The translations under genes were made by a program, and so were the position numbers. A stretch of 64,000 bases of DNA from Morella rubra. Lineage: Eukaryota; Streptophyta; Magnoliopsida; Fagales; Myricaceae. Positions 12,412-23,950 of this stretch are shown piece after piece. Position 1 is the first letter of the stretch, and each line of letters starts with the position of its first letter. The stretch is taken from contig CM025852.1 in assembly GCA_003952965.2 (NCBI GenBank), forward strand, positions 10,818,764-10,882,763, written 5' to 3'. Below the pieces are notes generated by a model. The model worked only from the letters and a program-made list of their open reading frames with translations. It was not told the DNA's origin and made no database searches.

Positions 12412-14740
12412 CGAGGCAGAACAGATATTTTAAAAGAAAAAGATTCCCCACTGTGCGGCCCACCATAGGAGGGCACTATCCCCCACAGAGGCCCCACAAG
12501 CTGCGCTAGCTCCTTTGGCCCAACACCTTCTTGAGAGGATGAAATAGAATATGAAGATGGGATCTTTGTCCTGCATCATTCCGCTGTACTGTTACCATGA
12601 AACTTTGCAATCATTTTCTTTCTCCTGTGTTTTCTCCGGCTCTCATTTATTGTTTTCCTTTTATCTTTGCCATTCCTTTTTGAAGAGCAAACTATTGCTG
12701 TTTTTCCCAAATGTACCAAAATCACTACAACACACAAGACCTCCTAACTAGATATTATACGTACACACTACCAACCTAAAGTTTTTTGCTTGGGGATGAG
12801 ATATATAATATTTTATTCAATAAGTTCATGTATATTACACAAGTTGTTTCGTTTATGTACAAAACAATTGAATCGTCATTTTCTAAAAATTAAAAAACGA
12901 CTAATGGAGTATATAAATAAATTCAAATTATAAATTTTTTCCTCTTTATAAGATTCTTAAAGTTACGGGGGAAAAAAAACTATGAAGTTGTGGACGAGTT
13001 GTTCAAGCGTAACCTCTGCTGGTCAGCATACTTTGGTTTGAGTCCCTATAATAACAAATTTCGTGACTTACTTGATGCATCTAGTGAGGAGCGGCTGTAT
13101 GTGTTTGGTTTTGCATGTGTATTTGGTAGGACTACTCCGGTGAGTTTGTCCCATAAGATAGGACTGAGGGCGCATTAAGTTTATTAAAAGAAACATAACA
13201 TTCAACCCTAAGGTCATGTTTCCATTTAAAAAGTTTTAGAAAATTTTTATGGTATTTAAAAAATTGAGGTAGATTTGAATTCTATTGATTTTTGTAAAAA
13301 AAAATTGTGAAAATTTTGAAGTATATTTAGGAGATGTTAGAAAATTTTTAAGTTTTATGAGGAACAGTGAAAAAGTAAAAAGAGAGGTGATTTGATTGCA
13401 TTTGTTATGTTATTTTGATGGAGAGAAATTATTTGATAGGAATATAGATGATTTTGAAATTTTAATTATTTTAAATTTCAAAATTAAAATAAAAAGGAAA
13501 AAAATTGTTGTGAGGCCCTTATTTAGTATGAAAACCGAAAATTTATGGTTGAGTCTAAAAATTCCTAAAACCTGAAAAGTTTATAAAAAAAATTAGATTT
13601 GAAAATATGCCTTACAGTATATGATCCACATTGTCCTATGTTTAAAGAGTAAGCGCATTTTTTGGTATTGCTATGAAAATTGGACTGATTTTGTCAAAAA
13701 AGGTAGTGAAATTTTGTATGCGTCTTTGGTAATGTTGAAAAATTTTGGAGTTTTATAGAGATGATGAAAAAGTAAAGAAATAGATTATGAAAAAAAAAAT
13801 TTTAATTTTGAAATAAAATAGAAGGAAAAAAGAAAAATTGTTTGAGCCTTAGATTTGATGTGAAAACTGAAAAAGTTTTAAAAAAACTATTGAGTTAAAA
13901 TTTATGTTTACATCTAAAAATTCTTAAAATTTAAATTTTTTATAGAAATTTTGGACTTGCAAACCTTCTCGAAGTAAATTTAAGTATCCACTAAAAGGAA
14001 TCTTCGAATTCAAAATGTCAATTTTCAAATAATCTAAATATTTTACCCATTCTAATAATTTGAAAAAATCCATGTCTCTATCTTTGTTACAGTCCTAGAA
14101 AGTAAAAGCCATAGGATCAGCCTTTGACATCAAATTTCGCTCAAAAGAAAAAAAACCTCGAGGCTCGAGGTGGCTTATATCAAACAGAAACTTGACGTCT
14201 GTGTGACGTGGCATATACGAACCGAGCATTAATGCTGAAGAAAAATATATACGGGGGAACGGGGAATACATTTCAGAAATGTGAATGGTCACTTGACCGG
14301 TGACCGAAGCAGTCGGGAGGTACCCACGGAAGGCAAGGGCCCAGCCAAGTGGGGGGCAAAGCTGCGAAGCTGCTGAGTGGGGGCCAGTGGGGAGAGCAAA
14401 TTATAGAAGTAGGACCCACGGCTGGCTTTAGAACCCCAAAGATGGGCGTAGAACTTGGAGTCAACTCGGCTTGTATGAAACAAACACGCACACCGCTAGC
14501 ATTGGTCATGCGTGGCGTGCTGCCGTGACCGCTGGGTTCAAAGTTCAAACCCCTTTCTTTGACTCAAATACCACCTTCCTTAGTCAAAGGCTCCATTTCC
14601 TTCCCACCATTATTCACTAATCAATTTGTAATCAACGTTTTTATATTGGAATTATTGAATAAATGATATCATCATAAAAAAAAATTATTATATATTAATA
14701 AACAAGTGTCTCTTGGGGTGCGTTTCCATTTATTTCTGCA
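12412..14740. other. Intergenic DNA with two related AT-rich blocks
   Basis: No gene is supported. Two segments, about 13205-13615 and 13690-13965, share the same order of motifs (a GTTTTAGAAAATTTT-like start, GTTTTAT(G/A)GAG followed by AAAAAGTAAA, a run of AAATTTTAATT, then GAGCC(T/C)T and a TGAAAAC(C/T)GAAAA motif). They look like two decayed copies of one repeat, possibly a hAT-like MITE. The frames at 14095-14548 look like chance. Confidence 0.4.
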
Positions 14741-14760
14741 GAGAGAGAGAGAGAGAGAGA
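14741..14760. repeat. (GA)10 microsatellite
   Basis: Ten perfect GA units, followed by an A run. Confidence 0.9.
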
Positions 14761-15129
14761 AAAAAGATCGCGGCCGTTGAACCAATTCGGCACAAAGGAT
14801 AAGGACCCAATATTAATTTAGAATCGCAAGGGTGCAGCAGGTACGCGGTTTCTTTTTCTGGGTGCATGCACATATGACATGGACAATCTATGCATTATTA
14901 CAGTTGTCCAGAAAATAATTTCCCAAAAGAATAATAAGCTAATTATGTCATTTAAGTTTCTTTCACTAATAAAATGTAATATAGTTGTATTTATATTATC
15001 GAGTAATCTTTATTTTTAGTTTTCAAACTATCACTTCTAATATCCTTTACGGATCTGAACTTCTAGTCTTATCACGTTATGCTCCTAAATTTTGACAATT
15101 TATCAATTTCAACTCTTTATCTATTTTCC

Positions 15130-16000
15130 GTAAAAAAATCTTTTAGAACCAAACAACACTTAAGAAGTGAATAGGTATTTACCTCCAATTAGAACCTATG
15201 CGATATTTTGTGAATATGTTCAAAATCTATTGAATCTAGACCTAAATGAATACCAACTCAATCAACAAAATAATATGTAGAAAAATATATCAAACTCCAT
15301 TCATAAAAATAGATGAGATTTTGTTAGCGAAGTGAAATTTTTTTGAAACACCATTTAAAAGAAAAATCATTTTCAAATATCAGTGCCACTCGAAATCTAC
15401 TAATAAGAAAAATCTTACAAACGGAAATTCAAACACTCATAAAACCCTTTGTTGATTATGACAATCTCAATGTAATAATCCAAATAAGCTTACTCGAACC
15501 CACTTCATGTGGTAACCACCTCATACCCCTGAGGTTCTTTCTATAGATTTTTAGCGAATGATCTCGTTTTTCAATAAGGAAACTCCAACAACCAAGCTCC
15601 TTTAATATTATGAAAGCTTCACAACAAAAAATTGGTTTCAAAGTCGTTGGATGAGAGAAAATCTAGTCAATTTAGGTCAGGTATCTCTAAGGTGTTTTTC
15701 TCTTTCAAATGAGAGCTCAAATAACCAATGGGACAACCTCTCTTACATAGATGATATTTTTCTCTCCGGTAATAAATAGATATGAAACACTATTTTGCCT
15801 TTTAAGGGTTATAAGTCGACATCTCAAAATATTTAAAGGATACTTTGAATTTCAAGTAGAATAGGACTCTAAATAGCTGAGTATTCTAAAAATCGTTAAT
15901 TCTCGCTCGAGTCAAGGTCAAGCTATAGTCAAACGAGCCTTTCTGCGAAATCTTCGCTCGAGCGTAGAGAAAGCGACTCGTTGGTAGTTGAGTAAACTGT
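15130..16000 (-). mobile_element. Relic LTR of the copia family found at 49-56.6 kb
   Basis: This stretch can be read alongside the LTR at 55567-56559. Shared landmarks in the same order are GTGAATAGGT, a GAAGTGRAA segment, CCACTYGAAATCYACTA, TGTAATAATCCAA, CCTCA(T/A)-CCC(C/T)TGAGGTTCTT, and finally copies of the CTCGAGCG palindrome near 15905 and 15956. No gag or pol sequence borders it, so it is probably a solo or broken LTR. Many substitutions and indels indicate an old insertion. The exact ends were not resolved. Confidence 0.6.
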
Positions 16001-18100
16001 TGAATGACTTCTTTTTTCCATAAACACTTGGACCAAACTTGAATGATAAAGAATATAACTTAATTTGAACTTAATTTTGGCCCAATACACAAACAAACCT
16101 GGGTTAAAAGATAACAGAAAGAAACCCAAAAATCAAAAGAATAAAAATATCTCCAAACTTATTTTTAATTGATTGAACCGGTGAGATCTTGACATAGTTA
16201 TAAAGTTAAATTTATTAACAAAAGTCCTGAAATCGTTTCCAAATGTCTGGAACATGAACAAATTATACTCTTCAGCCGTTGTTCTGATCTACAGGTAGTT
16301 GTGTGCTGATGAAGATTCATATGACGTTACAGTAAATAAAGTATTTTTTTTACCTCCCAATGTTACGGAATTGTCCCTCAAGTTTCTTAGGTAGCCCCCA
16401 TATACACATAGGGTCTATGGAGCTTTCAGCCTTAAAGGAAGAGGTTTTCCCCTCAGTCTGAATGAGCATGCAAATGAAAGTCCATGTGCCATGACAAGCT
16501 TCGTCGTTTTACTGGTGAGGCACATATGGATATATAAGAACCATCTGACTCGGATACCGAGTTTCAAGTAAACAAATGGGAGAAGCAGGAGGCATGCATG
16601 GACACTGCCAATTAGTTGAGTTCTGAACAACTTACGAGCTCCAGTCATTAGAGTGATCTCTCTCTGGGGATTGTCCCATGCACATTACGCATGTATACAA
16701 ATTCTTAGATTACAAAAACAGATGCATGGCTGCTCTGCTCCAGACAATATATATTTATATTGTCGTAATTTTGTTGCAAGAGGCATGCACCTACGACAGT
16801 ACGAAGATCCGTTTCTTATCAGACATTTGTCTTCTTTCAACCCCCGCAGACAAGGCATGCATTATTCCATGAAAAAGGTTAATTCACAGTAGAAATTAAA
16901 GGAAAAGTATTATTATATATCCAAACAGTCCAATTCGGAGGTATCCCGTTCTCATATAGAATAGAGGATTCAGTGGCCACGCTCAAATTCTTTTTGAAAT
17001 TTAAGACCTTAGTTTAATTAAAATTTTCTATTCTTTGGTTTTATCTTCTGGCCCATGATCAATAACAGCAAGGTGGAGTCTTGGACCACCCATGCACGCA
17101 CCTACATTTCTTCGAAGAAAAATTGGATTTTTTTTCTTTTTTTCGTTTCCTCGTGTTTGAGTACCAGTTTAACCTCACCTAACAACAGCCATCTCAACTG
17201 AAGACAATCGAGAAGTTGGGGCAGAGTTTTTAATTTGTTTATTAGGCTGCCCAAAATTTCTCTCCTACAGAGTAGCCTACCCGGCCCAATCCTCACCTTC
17301 TCAACTCTATCACTGACTTAGCTAGGTAAGGTCCCCATCTATTGCTTGTTAATGGTTAATGTATTTAATTAATTAATTACATGAGAAATGCTTAGCTTAC
17401 CAAATAAGACAAAATAATAATAATAATGATCAACCTGCATTTCTTCTCCTATATTCATTGCATCTTTCAAGAGAATAAAACAAAACAAAAAAAGCTCTTC
17501 TGTGAATTACTCGGAAAAAAGAAAAGAAAAAAAAAACTGAGGGCCCGATAATATTAAAGATGTTTACCAATCAGACAAAGTTTTGGGTCAATTTATTACT
17601 CAAATCGAGCCAGTCAAGTCTACAAAATTTTCTAAGCTGTCTTGATACAAAACTGTCCAATCAAAGATGGCTGCTCATAGAACTTTCCCGACGTGCTGAC
17701 GTGGCTATCACAAGTTTTGTCCATGGTACAAGTTGATCGGTTCCAAGAGAACGATTGACTTGAATACTAATAGAATTTCAATTTAAAGTAGAAACTGGAT
17801 TAATTCAGAATTCAGGAAAAAAAAAAAAAAAAAACCTGGCCGACCTAACTTTGTAAATATTGTCACCATGCTCGACTGTCCGGTGCTAGGTGAATCTATG
17901 TACACATAACGTATTTTCAAATAATTTCAAGTATCTAAGATTGTATAATATTTTCTAGATTATATTTTGGTGGGTCTTTTGGGTAGAGTTTTCGTCTTTA
18001 CCCTAAATAATATTAAAATATAATTGTCTTTCTAAAAGTTACCTCAATTTTTTTTTCTAGTAGTAATAAGGGTAAGGCGGAAGGAATAAATGGTATAATA
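16001..18100. other. Intergenic DNA with a cluster of RY motifs
   Basis: No gene is supported. Five CATGCA (RY-type) motifs fall within about 400 bp, at 16466, 16593, 16722, 16783 and 16855. Such motifs can bind B3-domain seed regulators, but no downstream gene is visible, so function is unproven. The rest is AT-rich, with an A run at 17818-17834. Confidence 0.4.
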
Positions 18101-18103
18101 TAT

Positions 18104-18425
18104 TTTTTTTTTTTTCTCAACAGAGCAAATATCATTTAACTATAAAAAGAAAACAGTATAACCAGAAACTAAATAGAGAAGCAAAAAAGGAGATTATAGT
18201 CTACTTCTCCTAATCGTGACTATAGAAACTTTTGTTAGTTGTAGAATATTTGAATTAAGTCATAGCTACCAAAAAAAAAAAAGAAGAAATATCACTACAG
18301 TCTAACAAAAACACAATTAATTTTAAAGACGAGGAGGGTTCGATGCACAGACCTCCTATCTCAACACTACTTTATGAGTGTCACTATTTTCAAACCCTTA
18401 AACTAACTAGGCTACCACTCTTGTG
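18104..18425 (-). mobile_element. Possible tRNA-headed SINE
   Basis: On the minus strand the right end (about 18425-18330) resembles a tRNA-derived head. It has an A-box-like TAGCCTAGTTAG and, about 65 bases later, a B-box-like GCATCGAACCC. An unrelated body follows, ending in a 14-base A tail on the minus strand (T run at 18104-18117). This is the order expected for a plant SINE of about 320 bp. The boxes deviate from consensus and no target duplication was found, so this is a tentative call; it could be a fragment of something else. Confidence 0.33.
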
Positions 18426-20629
18426 GTTCACCAATTGAAGTCATTTTGAAACTTTACACTTTATATTAATGTCATCAGTAACAAATTCTTCAATGTCATC
18501 AGTAACAAATTCTTCTTGTAGTTGCATCAATACTGAATTATTGAGTTTTTAACAACTTAGTAAAACACCCAATTTTAATAATTTCATATATACATGTTTG
18601 TAAAATGTGTGACGATACAAACTAAATTACCTGGAGATCAACATCCTACTGGTACTATTGCACCACTCTTATGTTATGGATTCGGCTTATAAAAATGGTC
18701 TCCGGCCAACTAACACAATGAAGGAAGCATAATAAAGAACACATCCTTAATTTTGCAGTACAATCAGGGGTATCATGAAGTAAAGCGACTGATTCATTAA
18801 ATTAAAAGCTTGATCTAGATTGATCACCTAGCTAAGCAGAACCTAAACAGAATTTTCATAGTTTATTTGCTTGGGGTTGGTGCTAAACCATCGAGGCAAC
18901 CTCCGGCTCAAGGAAACAAAGAAATAACAAGTTTACTTAGAAGAAGATTAAAAAAAAAAAGCAGTAATGTTTGATTGCTACTAAATCAACGAGCATCGAT
19001 AGTTCGACCTGAGATTTGTTGTTAATTAGGCAAATAATTCTTTGTTCTAATTTGGTTGATCCGTTCAATCTTCTACCAAATTCGGAATATTAATTAGTCG
19101 CTCTAATTAATTAATAAACTTATACCCACGCATACACCATCTTTCTTTTATAGGTCAATTATTCATCTCGCTTTTAAGTTGGAGACTCGGGTTCCAATAA
19201 ACAATAAAAGCAAACAAAGAAAAGGAAGATGCCCAATCAGCTCAACTCAGGTTCCGAGTCAACCCACGAGCTAATCCGATATTTTAGTTAACCAAATTGA
19301 GTCCCGTGCTTGGACAATCTAATCCAATTGTCCAAGCAGGACTAATTTTTCTATTTCTGCGGGCGAACAAAGAGCAAACCCAAGTTCTCTTGCCCTTTTC
19401 TTTCCCAGATTTTGTTTTTTCTTCTTCTTTTGGAAGGACAACAAACGGCAGCCATTTAGAGGAAATTTACGTGCTTTGGTAATGAGAAAAGCATGCGTGT
19501 TGCTTGGGTCGGTTAAATTCTGCACTCTGCAGTTTAGCCGTGTGGGCGGAGCACTAACGAGACGTTGTGGTCTTCCGTCAGTCATTAATCTCCTTGAAAA
19601 TTAATTGTTCCACCAAGGCCAAAAACGATTGGTAGGCAAAATCTAAGGTTTCTAATGGAAAGTTTCCTATTAAGCATGATTTTCATGGGATCTTAACTTT
19701 CTTCCTCCAAATTTTTCTCTGCTATAATTGACTCTTTTATATTTTCCCTTGAAGCGAGAAAAAAAAACAGTGGAATTGAATTTTTGGGAGAGATCATTAG
19801 TGGGTGGGGGGTTCAAATATTTGGACCCGACCCACATAAAATGGACCCTCCTTATTCTACTAATTATGTTCATTGAACTATGGGGAAAAAAGGAAAATGA
19901 CAGCTATTGACTATTACGAATTTATATGCTACATTTAAGACATTTCTTGCTTTTTTCATTTGGAAAGTGATTCTAGAATTATTAAAACAAACTTTGATAA
20001 AAAATAAAAACAGCAAACTGTTATCTATCTGTCTAATTATCCTTTTTTATTTGATTAATAGAAGAATCTTTATTAGCAAATAGTATTTTTATAAATACAA
20101 ATTTCATATTCATAATCCCAATTGCTTTTATCAAACGTGAGGAGAAATACGAGTTAATATCCAACTGCATTAGCTTTAACAATTAATTTGGCCCACGGCG
20201 TCCTACATTTGAACATTTGAAGCCACGAACTTTGTACTTATAATCAAGCTTGAATTCAATCCTAAAAAGATAACCTTTCTTGTTGTTTAATCTTATCATC
20301 ATTCATTCAAATTCTTTGGTAGAATTTATAGAGAGCAGGGGGGGACGGAAACAGAGGAAAACAGAGAGAGAGAGAGATTCCAGGCTCAATTAATTGCAGC
20401 CACAATGAAGAGACAAAGCTCCGCAGGATGTGGATATTAGGTGATATATGGGTAAGCAATGATGGGTTATTACATAAAATTTTAATAGGGAAATAAAATA
20501 AATAAAAAACAAAAAAAATTAACAATTGGGAGAGGCTTGGACTTCGGCTTTAGAATAAGGGATAATAGACCTCAAAGTAAGTGAATTAATTTTTTTTTTT
20601 TTTTTGATAAAGTGGGTGTGATTAGCTGC
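18426..20629. other. Intergenic DNA, one 24-bp tandem duplication
   Basis: A 24-bp unit starting AATGTCATCAGTAACAAATT occurs twice back to back (18468-18491 and 18492-18515). A short GA run lies at about 20363-20376. No gene is supported. The 19297-19585 frames on both strands have no recognisable features. Confidence 0.45.
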
Positions 20630-20862
20630 ATAGAAAGAATGGCAATTATGTGCCCAAATCACATCTCGACCCAATAATTAACTTAAACAAATGTTTAATC
20701 ACTTATCATGAGTGGCCACCAAAGCATCAAGTTTTTAATAACATAAGAAAATTGAGGGCAAAGAGAGAGATTTAAAAAACGAAAAAAGGAAAAGAAATTA
20801 TGATAAGACCAAAGGGAGCATGAAAATGAAAGGAAATAGAAAGGAAAGAAGGAACCCAACGG
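20630..20862. repeat. Upstream duplication, copy 1
   Basis: About 230 bp nearly identical to 21485-21721. Differences are a few single-base indels, a short gap near 20776, and a roughly 13-bp insertion before the shared ACCCAACGGA in the other copy. The distal copy of a direct repeat upstream of the PLATZ gene. Confidence 0.88.
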
Positions 20863-21484
20863 AAGGTTTAATTTTGTAAGGATGGTAAACATCGTAGGGA
20901 GGGTTCTGTACTACATATTTGATTTTAATAGGAGAATCATAAAACTGAATTGAAAATCTCAAACTCAAACTTTAGTCGAGATTTTGTATATGATACTATG
21001 GGCTGACGAATAAGGTCCTTATCCAGAAGCTTATTGATGCAATACAGAACGCGGATTTGAATATGCTATTTAATTTTTCATAACCAGTTTCCCTTGCTCT
21101 TTTCAAAGCTTTGGAATTCAGAATTGGAAAGAACTTTGATCAAATTACTAGGTGCCAAAAAATGACACATTTTGACAGCTCTGACAATTGTGATAACTTA
21201 AACATCACCTTTTTTATTCCTGATCCTATCAGATAATCTTTATTACTGCAAATCCCTAATGTCATTACAAATCAATTTTGGGGCATCATTCCAGAGAGAA
21301 TTTAAAACGTGAAGAGAAAATAGTTAATATGGAATAGCGAGTATGAGCCAACAATGAAAGGTACATAGAAGCTAAGCGACCATTTTGACCCCACAATTCT
21401 TGCTTCTCAAAGCCTAGGTTAACTTTCATTGTTGATTGGGGCTATTTCCAGGCTTTCCCACACCTCGGCGATGGCGTCTAGCTC

Positions 21485-21721
21485 ATAGAAGAATGGCAAT
21501 TATGTGCCCAAATTCACACTCGACCCAATAATTAACTTAAAAAATGTTTAATCTTATCATGAGTGGCCACCAAAGCATCAAGTTTTTAATAACATAAGAA
21601 AATTGAGGGCAAAGAGAGAGATTTCGAAAAAAGGAAAAGAAATTATGATAAGACCAAAGGGAGCATGAAAATGAAAGGAAATAGAAAGGAAAGAAGGAGG
21701 TGGGTTCTTGCACCCAACGGA
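21485..21721. repeat. Upstream duplication, copy 2 (next to PLATZ leader)
   Basis: The proximal copy of the 230-bp direct repeat. It ends about 340 bp before the PLATZ start codon and so forms part of that gene's promoter or leader. The two copies lie about 855 bp apart. Confidence 0.88.
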
Positions 21722-22059
21722 TCTCTTTCCTCGTGCTTCGGGTTCGGGCCTAGGTTTGGAGCTAGCTTTGGGTGTGGACTTTGTAAGGATAAGAACGACC
21801 TCTCTTCTCCCTCACTTTGTAAACTCCATCGACTTCTCTCAAAACTCTTCAAAAGAACCCAGTCGCTCCTTCTTGTGTCGACCAACTCTCTCTACCTCTC
21901 TAGCTCTCACGAAAAATAGACACGCCGTTTCTCACTGTTTTTACTCACATTTGAGAAGAAGAGATCCAAGAAAGAAACAGAACACCCTGTTCTTTCAAGC
22001 TGGCGATCGAAAACCAAGACACCACTGTCCGGGAAATCAAGCCCAAAAATAGGAGAATC

Positions 22060-23492
22060 ATGGTACAACAACTGTCTTTTTCCCAATTTTCTCACCATTC
22101 TGTATTGAAATTCTTGTTTTTCTTTTGGTTTTTTGATTCTTCTGGGTCTGGTCAATGTACTCTGTTTTTCTTGAATTGGGTATCAATGACTTTGAGCTTT
22201 CCCATTCGAGATTTTGTACTCGTATGATTTTAGCTTACTGGGCTGGTTTTAATTATGGGTTCTTACTGATTTTTCGAATAGGGTGCTGGAGGTCCTGAAG
22301 ACGACGACAATAGGTGGCCGCCATGGCTGAAGCCTTTGCTTAGAGAGAACTTCTTTGTTCAATGCAAGTTACACGCGGATTCTCACAAGAGTGAATGCAA
22401 TATGTATTGCTTAGATTGCATGAACGGCGCTCTTTGCTCTGTCTGCCTCGGCTACCACAAGGACCACCGTGCTATTCAGGTAGATTTTTCATAACTGAAT
22501 TCGTAGTGATTCCCTAAATTGGGTCTCTTCTTTTAAAATTCTTTTCAAAGTCTATCTTTTTCTTTCCGGGAACCACAGGATTCCTCTGTTTCTATTCGTA
22601 TTTTGGAGAATTGAGCTTTCCGATAACCCATCAGAGTGGCCTAAAAAGGAAATGGAAAGTTCAAACCCACCTCTAAAATTTACTTTTCTTGCATTTTCTC
22701 AGCTCCAAACTGATCAAATTACTAGGTGACACACCCAAAGGTCTGGGTGAAATTTGACATTGGTTTATACCATTTTGACAGCAAAGAATAATGATTTTCT
22801 GATGGGTTTTCTTTCTTTGGTGGCAGATTAGGAGGTCCTCATACCACGATGTGATAAGGGTCTCTGAGATTCAGAAGGTTTTGGACATCACCGGAGTCCA
22901 GACCTACATTATCAACAGTGCCAGAGTCGTCTTCCTGAACGAGCGCCCTCAGCCTAGGCCCGGCAAAGGCGTCACCAACACCTGCGAGGTCTGCGAGCGC
23001 AGTCTCCTGGACTCCTTCCGCTTCTGTTCTCTCGGTTGCAAGGTACTTTTACTGCCAAAATACCCCCCAATCCTCAATTTTGTCCACTGTTTCTCACGCT
23101 GTTTGGCTGCTAAGAAACCGAAGGAAAATAAAATGGAGTAGACGAGTAGATTGATTCTAATGTCATTCACATGGTTGGTTGAAATGGTTGAGCTTGTTAC
23201 TTTCGTCGCCAATTCAATTGGCTCTCTAATTTTTGGCGTTAATTATTGTTATCATTCATTGCAGATTGTTGGGACATCCAAGAATTTCCAGAAGAGGAAG
23301 AGGCACTCGGCGGCGATGGCGTCAGACTCGGAGGACTCATACTCCAGCAGCAGCCACGCCCGGGAGAAGAGCAGGGTCCAGAGCTTCACTCCCTCTACGC
23401 CGCCCCCAACTTCCGTTAATTATAGAACAGCCAAGCGAAGAAAGGGAATTCCTCACCGTTCCCCTATGGGAGGAGTACTCATGGGGTACTAG
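22060..23492 (+). CDS. PLATZ-family zinc-dependent DNA-binding protein, 4 exons, 214 aa
   Basis: PLATZ proteins are plant-specific nuclear zinc proteins that bind AT-rich DNA, usually as repressors; some act with RNA polymerase III. Coding exons are 22060-22062 (the ATG alone), 22282-22479, 22827-23042 and 23265-23492. All introns are phase 0 with GT-AG ends. The first zinc motif fits C-x2-H-x11-C-x2-C-x5-C-x2-C-x3-H-x2-H (C29, H32, C44, C47, C53, C56, H60, H63). The second is C-x2-C-x10-C-x3-C (C120, C123, C134, C138). Between them lies the family block [15 protein letters not shown] and [13 protein letters not shown]. The C-terminus is Ser-rich with a basic AKRRKG that could serve nuclear import. 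The start is set by splicing of the lone ATG onto GAGGPEDDD, the usual PLATZ N-terminus. The gene looks intact. Its upstream region carries a 230-bp direct repeat, and a short upstream piece resembles intron 2. The subfamily member is not assigned. Confidence 0.95.
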
Positions 23493-23950
23493 CACCATAC
23501 TTCTGTTTAATTACTCCAGTATCCCACATATACAATGTAGTTTTCAATGTCCCCCCTCCAATGCCCGGTGCTTTTTACCACCTCTAAGGGCCCGGCGTTG
23601 GGTTTTAGTAATCTGTACATAGAAGCAATAGAAGTTTAAGCAGTTGGGGAAATGTGGAAAAATAAGACCTTATGTGAAAGGGTTGAATGGTGAAGTAAAA
23701 GGAGGGCTTGAAAGTTAAGACCTTTTAGTTATACTATAGTCTATAGGTGGTTTTTAGAGTGATTATACATAAGTTTTGGGTTTTTTGTTTAAAAGATGTA
23801 AATGCTTGGATTTTGCTGCTTCTTAGGGAGGGTAGGGTAAAGGGTGAAAAGACGATGTACTCCTTTGACATACGGGAATGTCTTTTATATGGAAAATGAA
23901 TAATATTTAGACCCTTTCTTATCTGTATTCTATGCACCGGCACCCAATTG
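23493..23950 (+). other. Probable PLATZ 3' untranslated region
   Basis: T-rich, G/T-rich sequence after the PLATZ stop, without a competing ORF. An AATGAATAATATTT near 23896-23910 could serve as a plant polyadenylation signal. The end is an estimate. Confidence 0.4.

Noticed and set aside
14095..14548. Pro-rich minus-strand frames
   Set aside because: No recognisable protein features, flanked by AT-rich repeats, and two overlapping frames are equally open.
16578..16600. GGAGAAGCAGGAGGCATGCA resembles mature miR164
   Set aside because: It has several mismatches to the mature sequence, and no complementary star-like arm (GCTTCTCC) lies within about 150 bases on either side, so no precursor hairpin.
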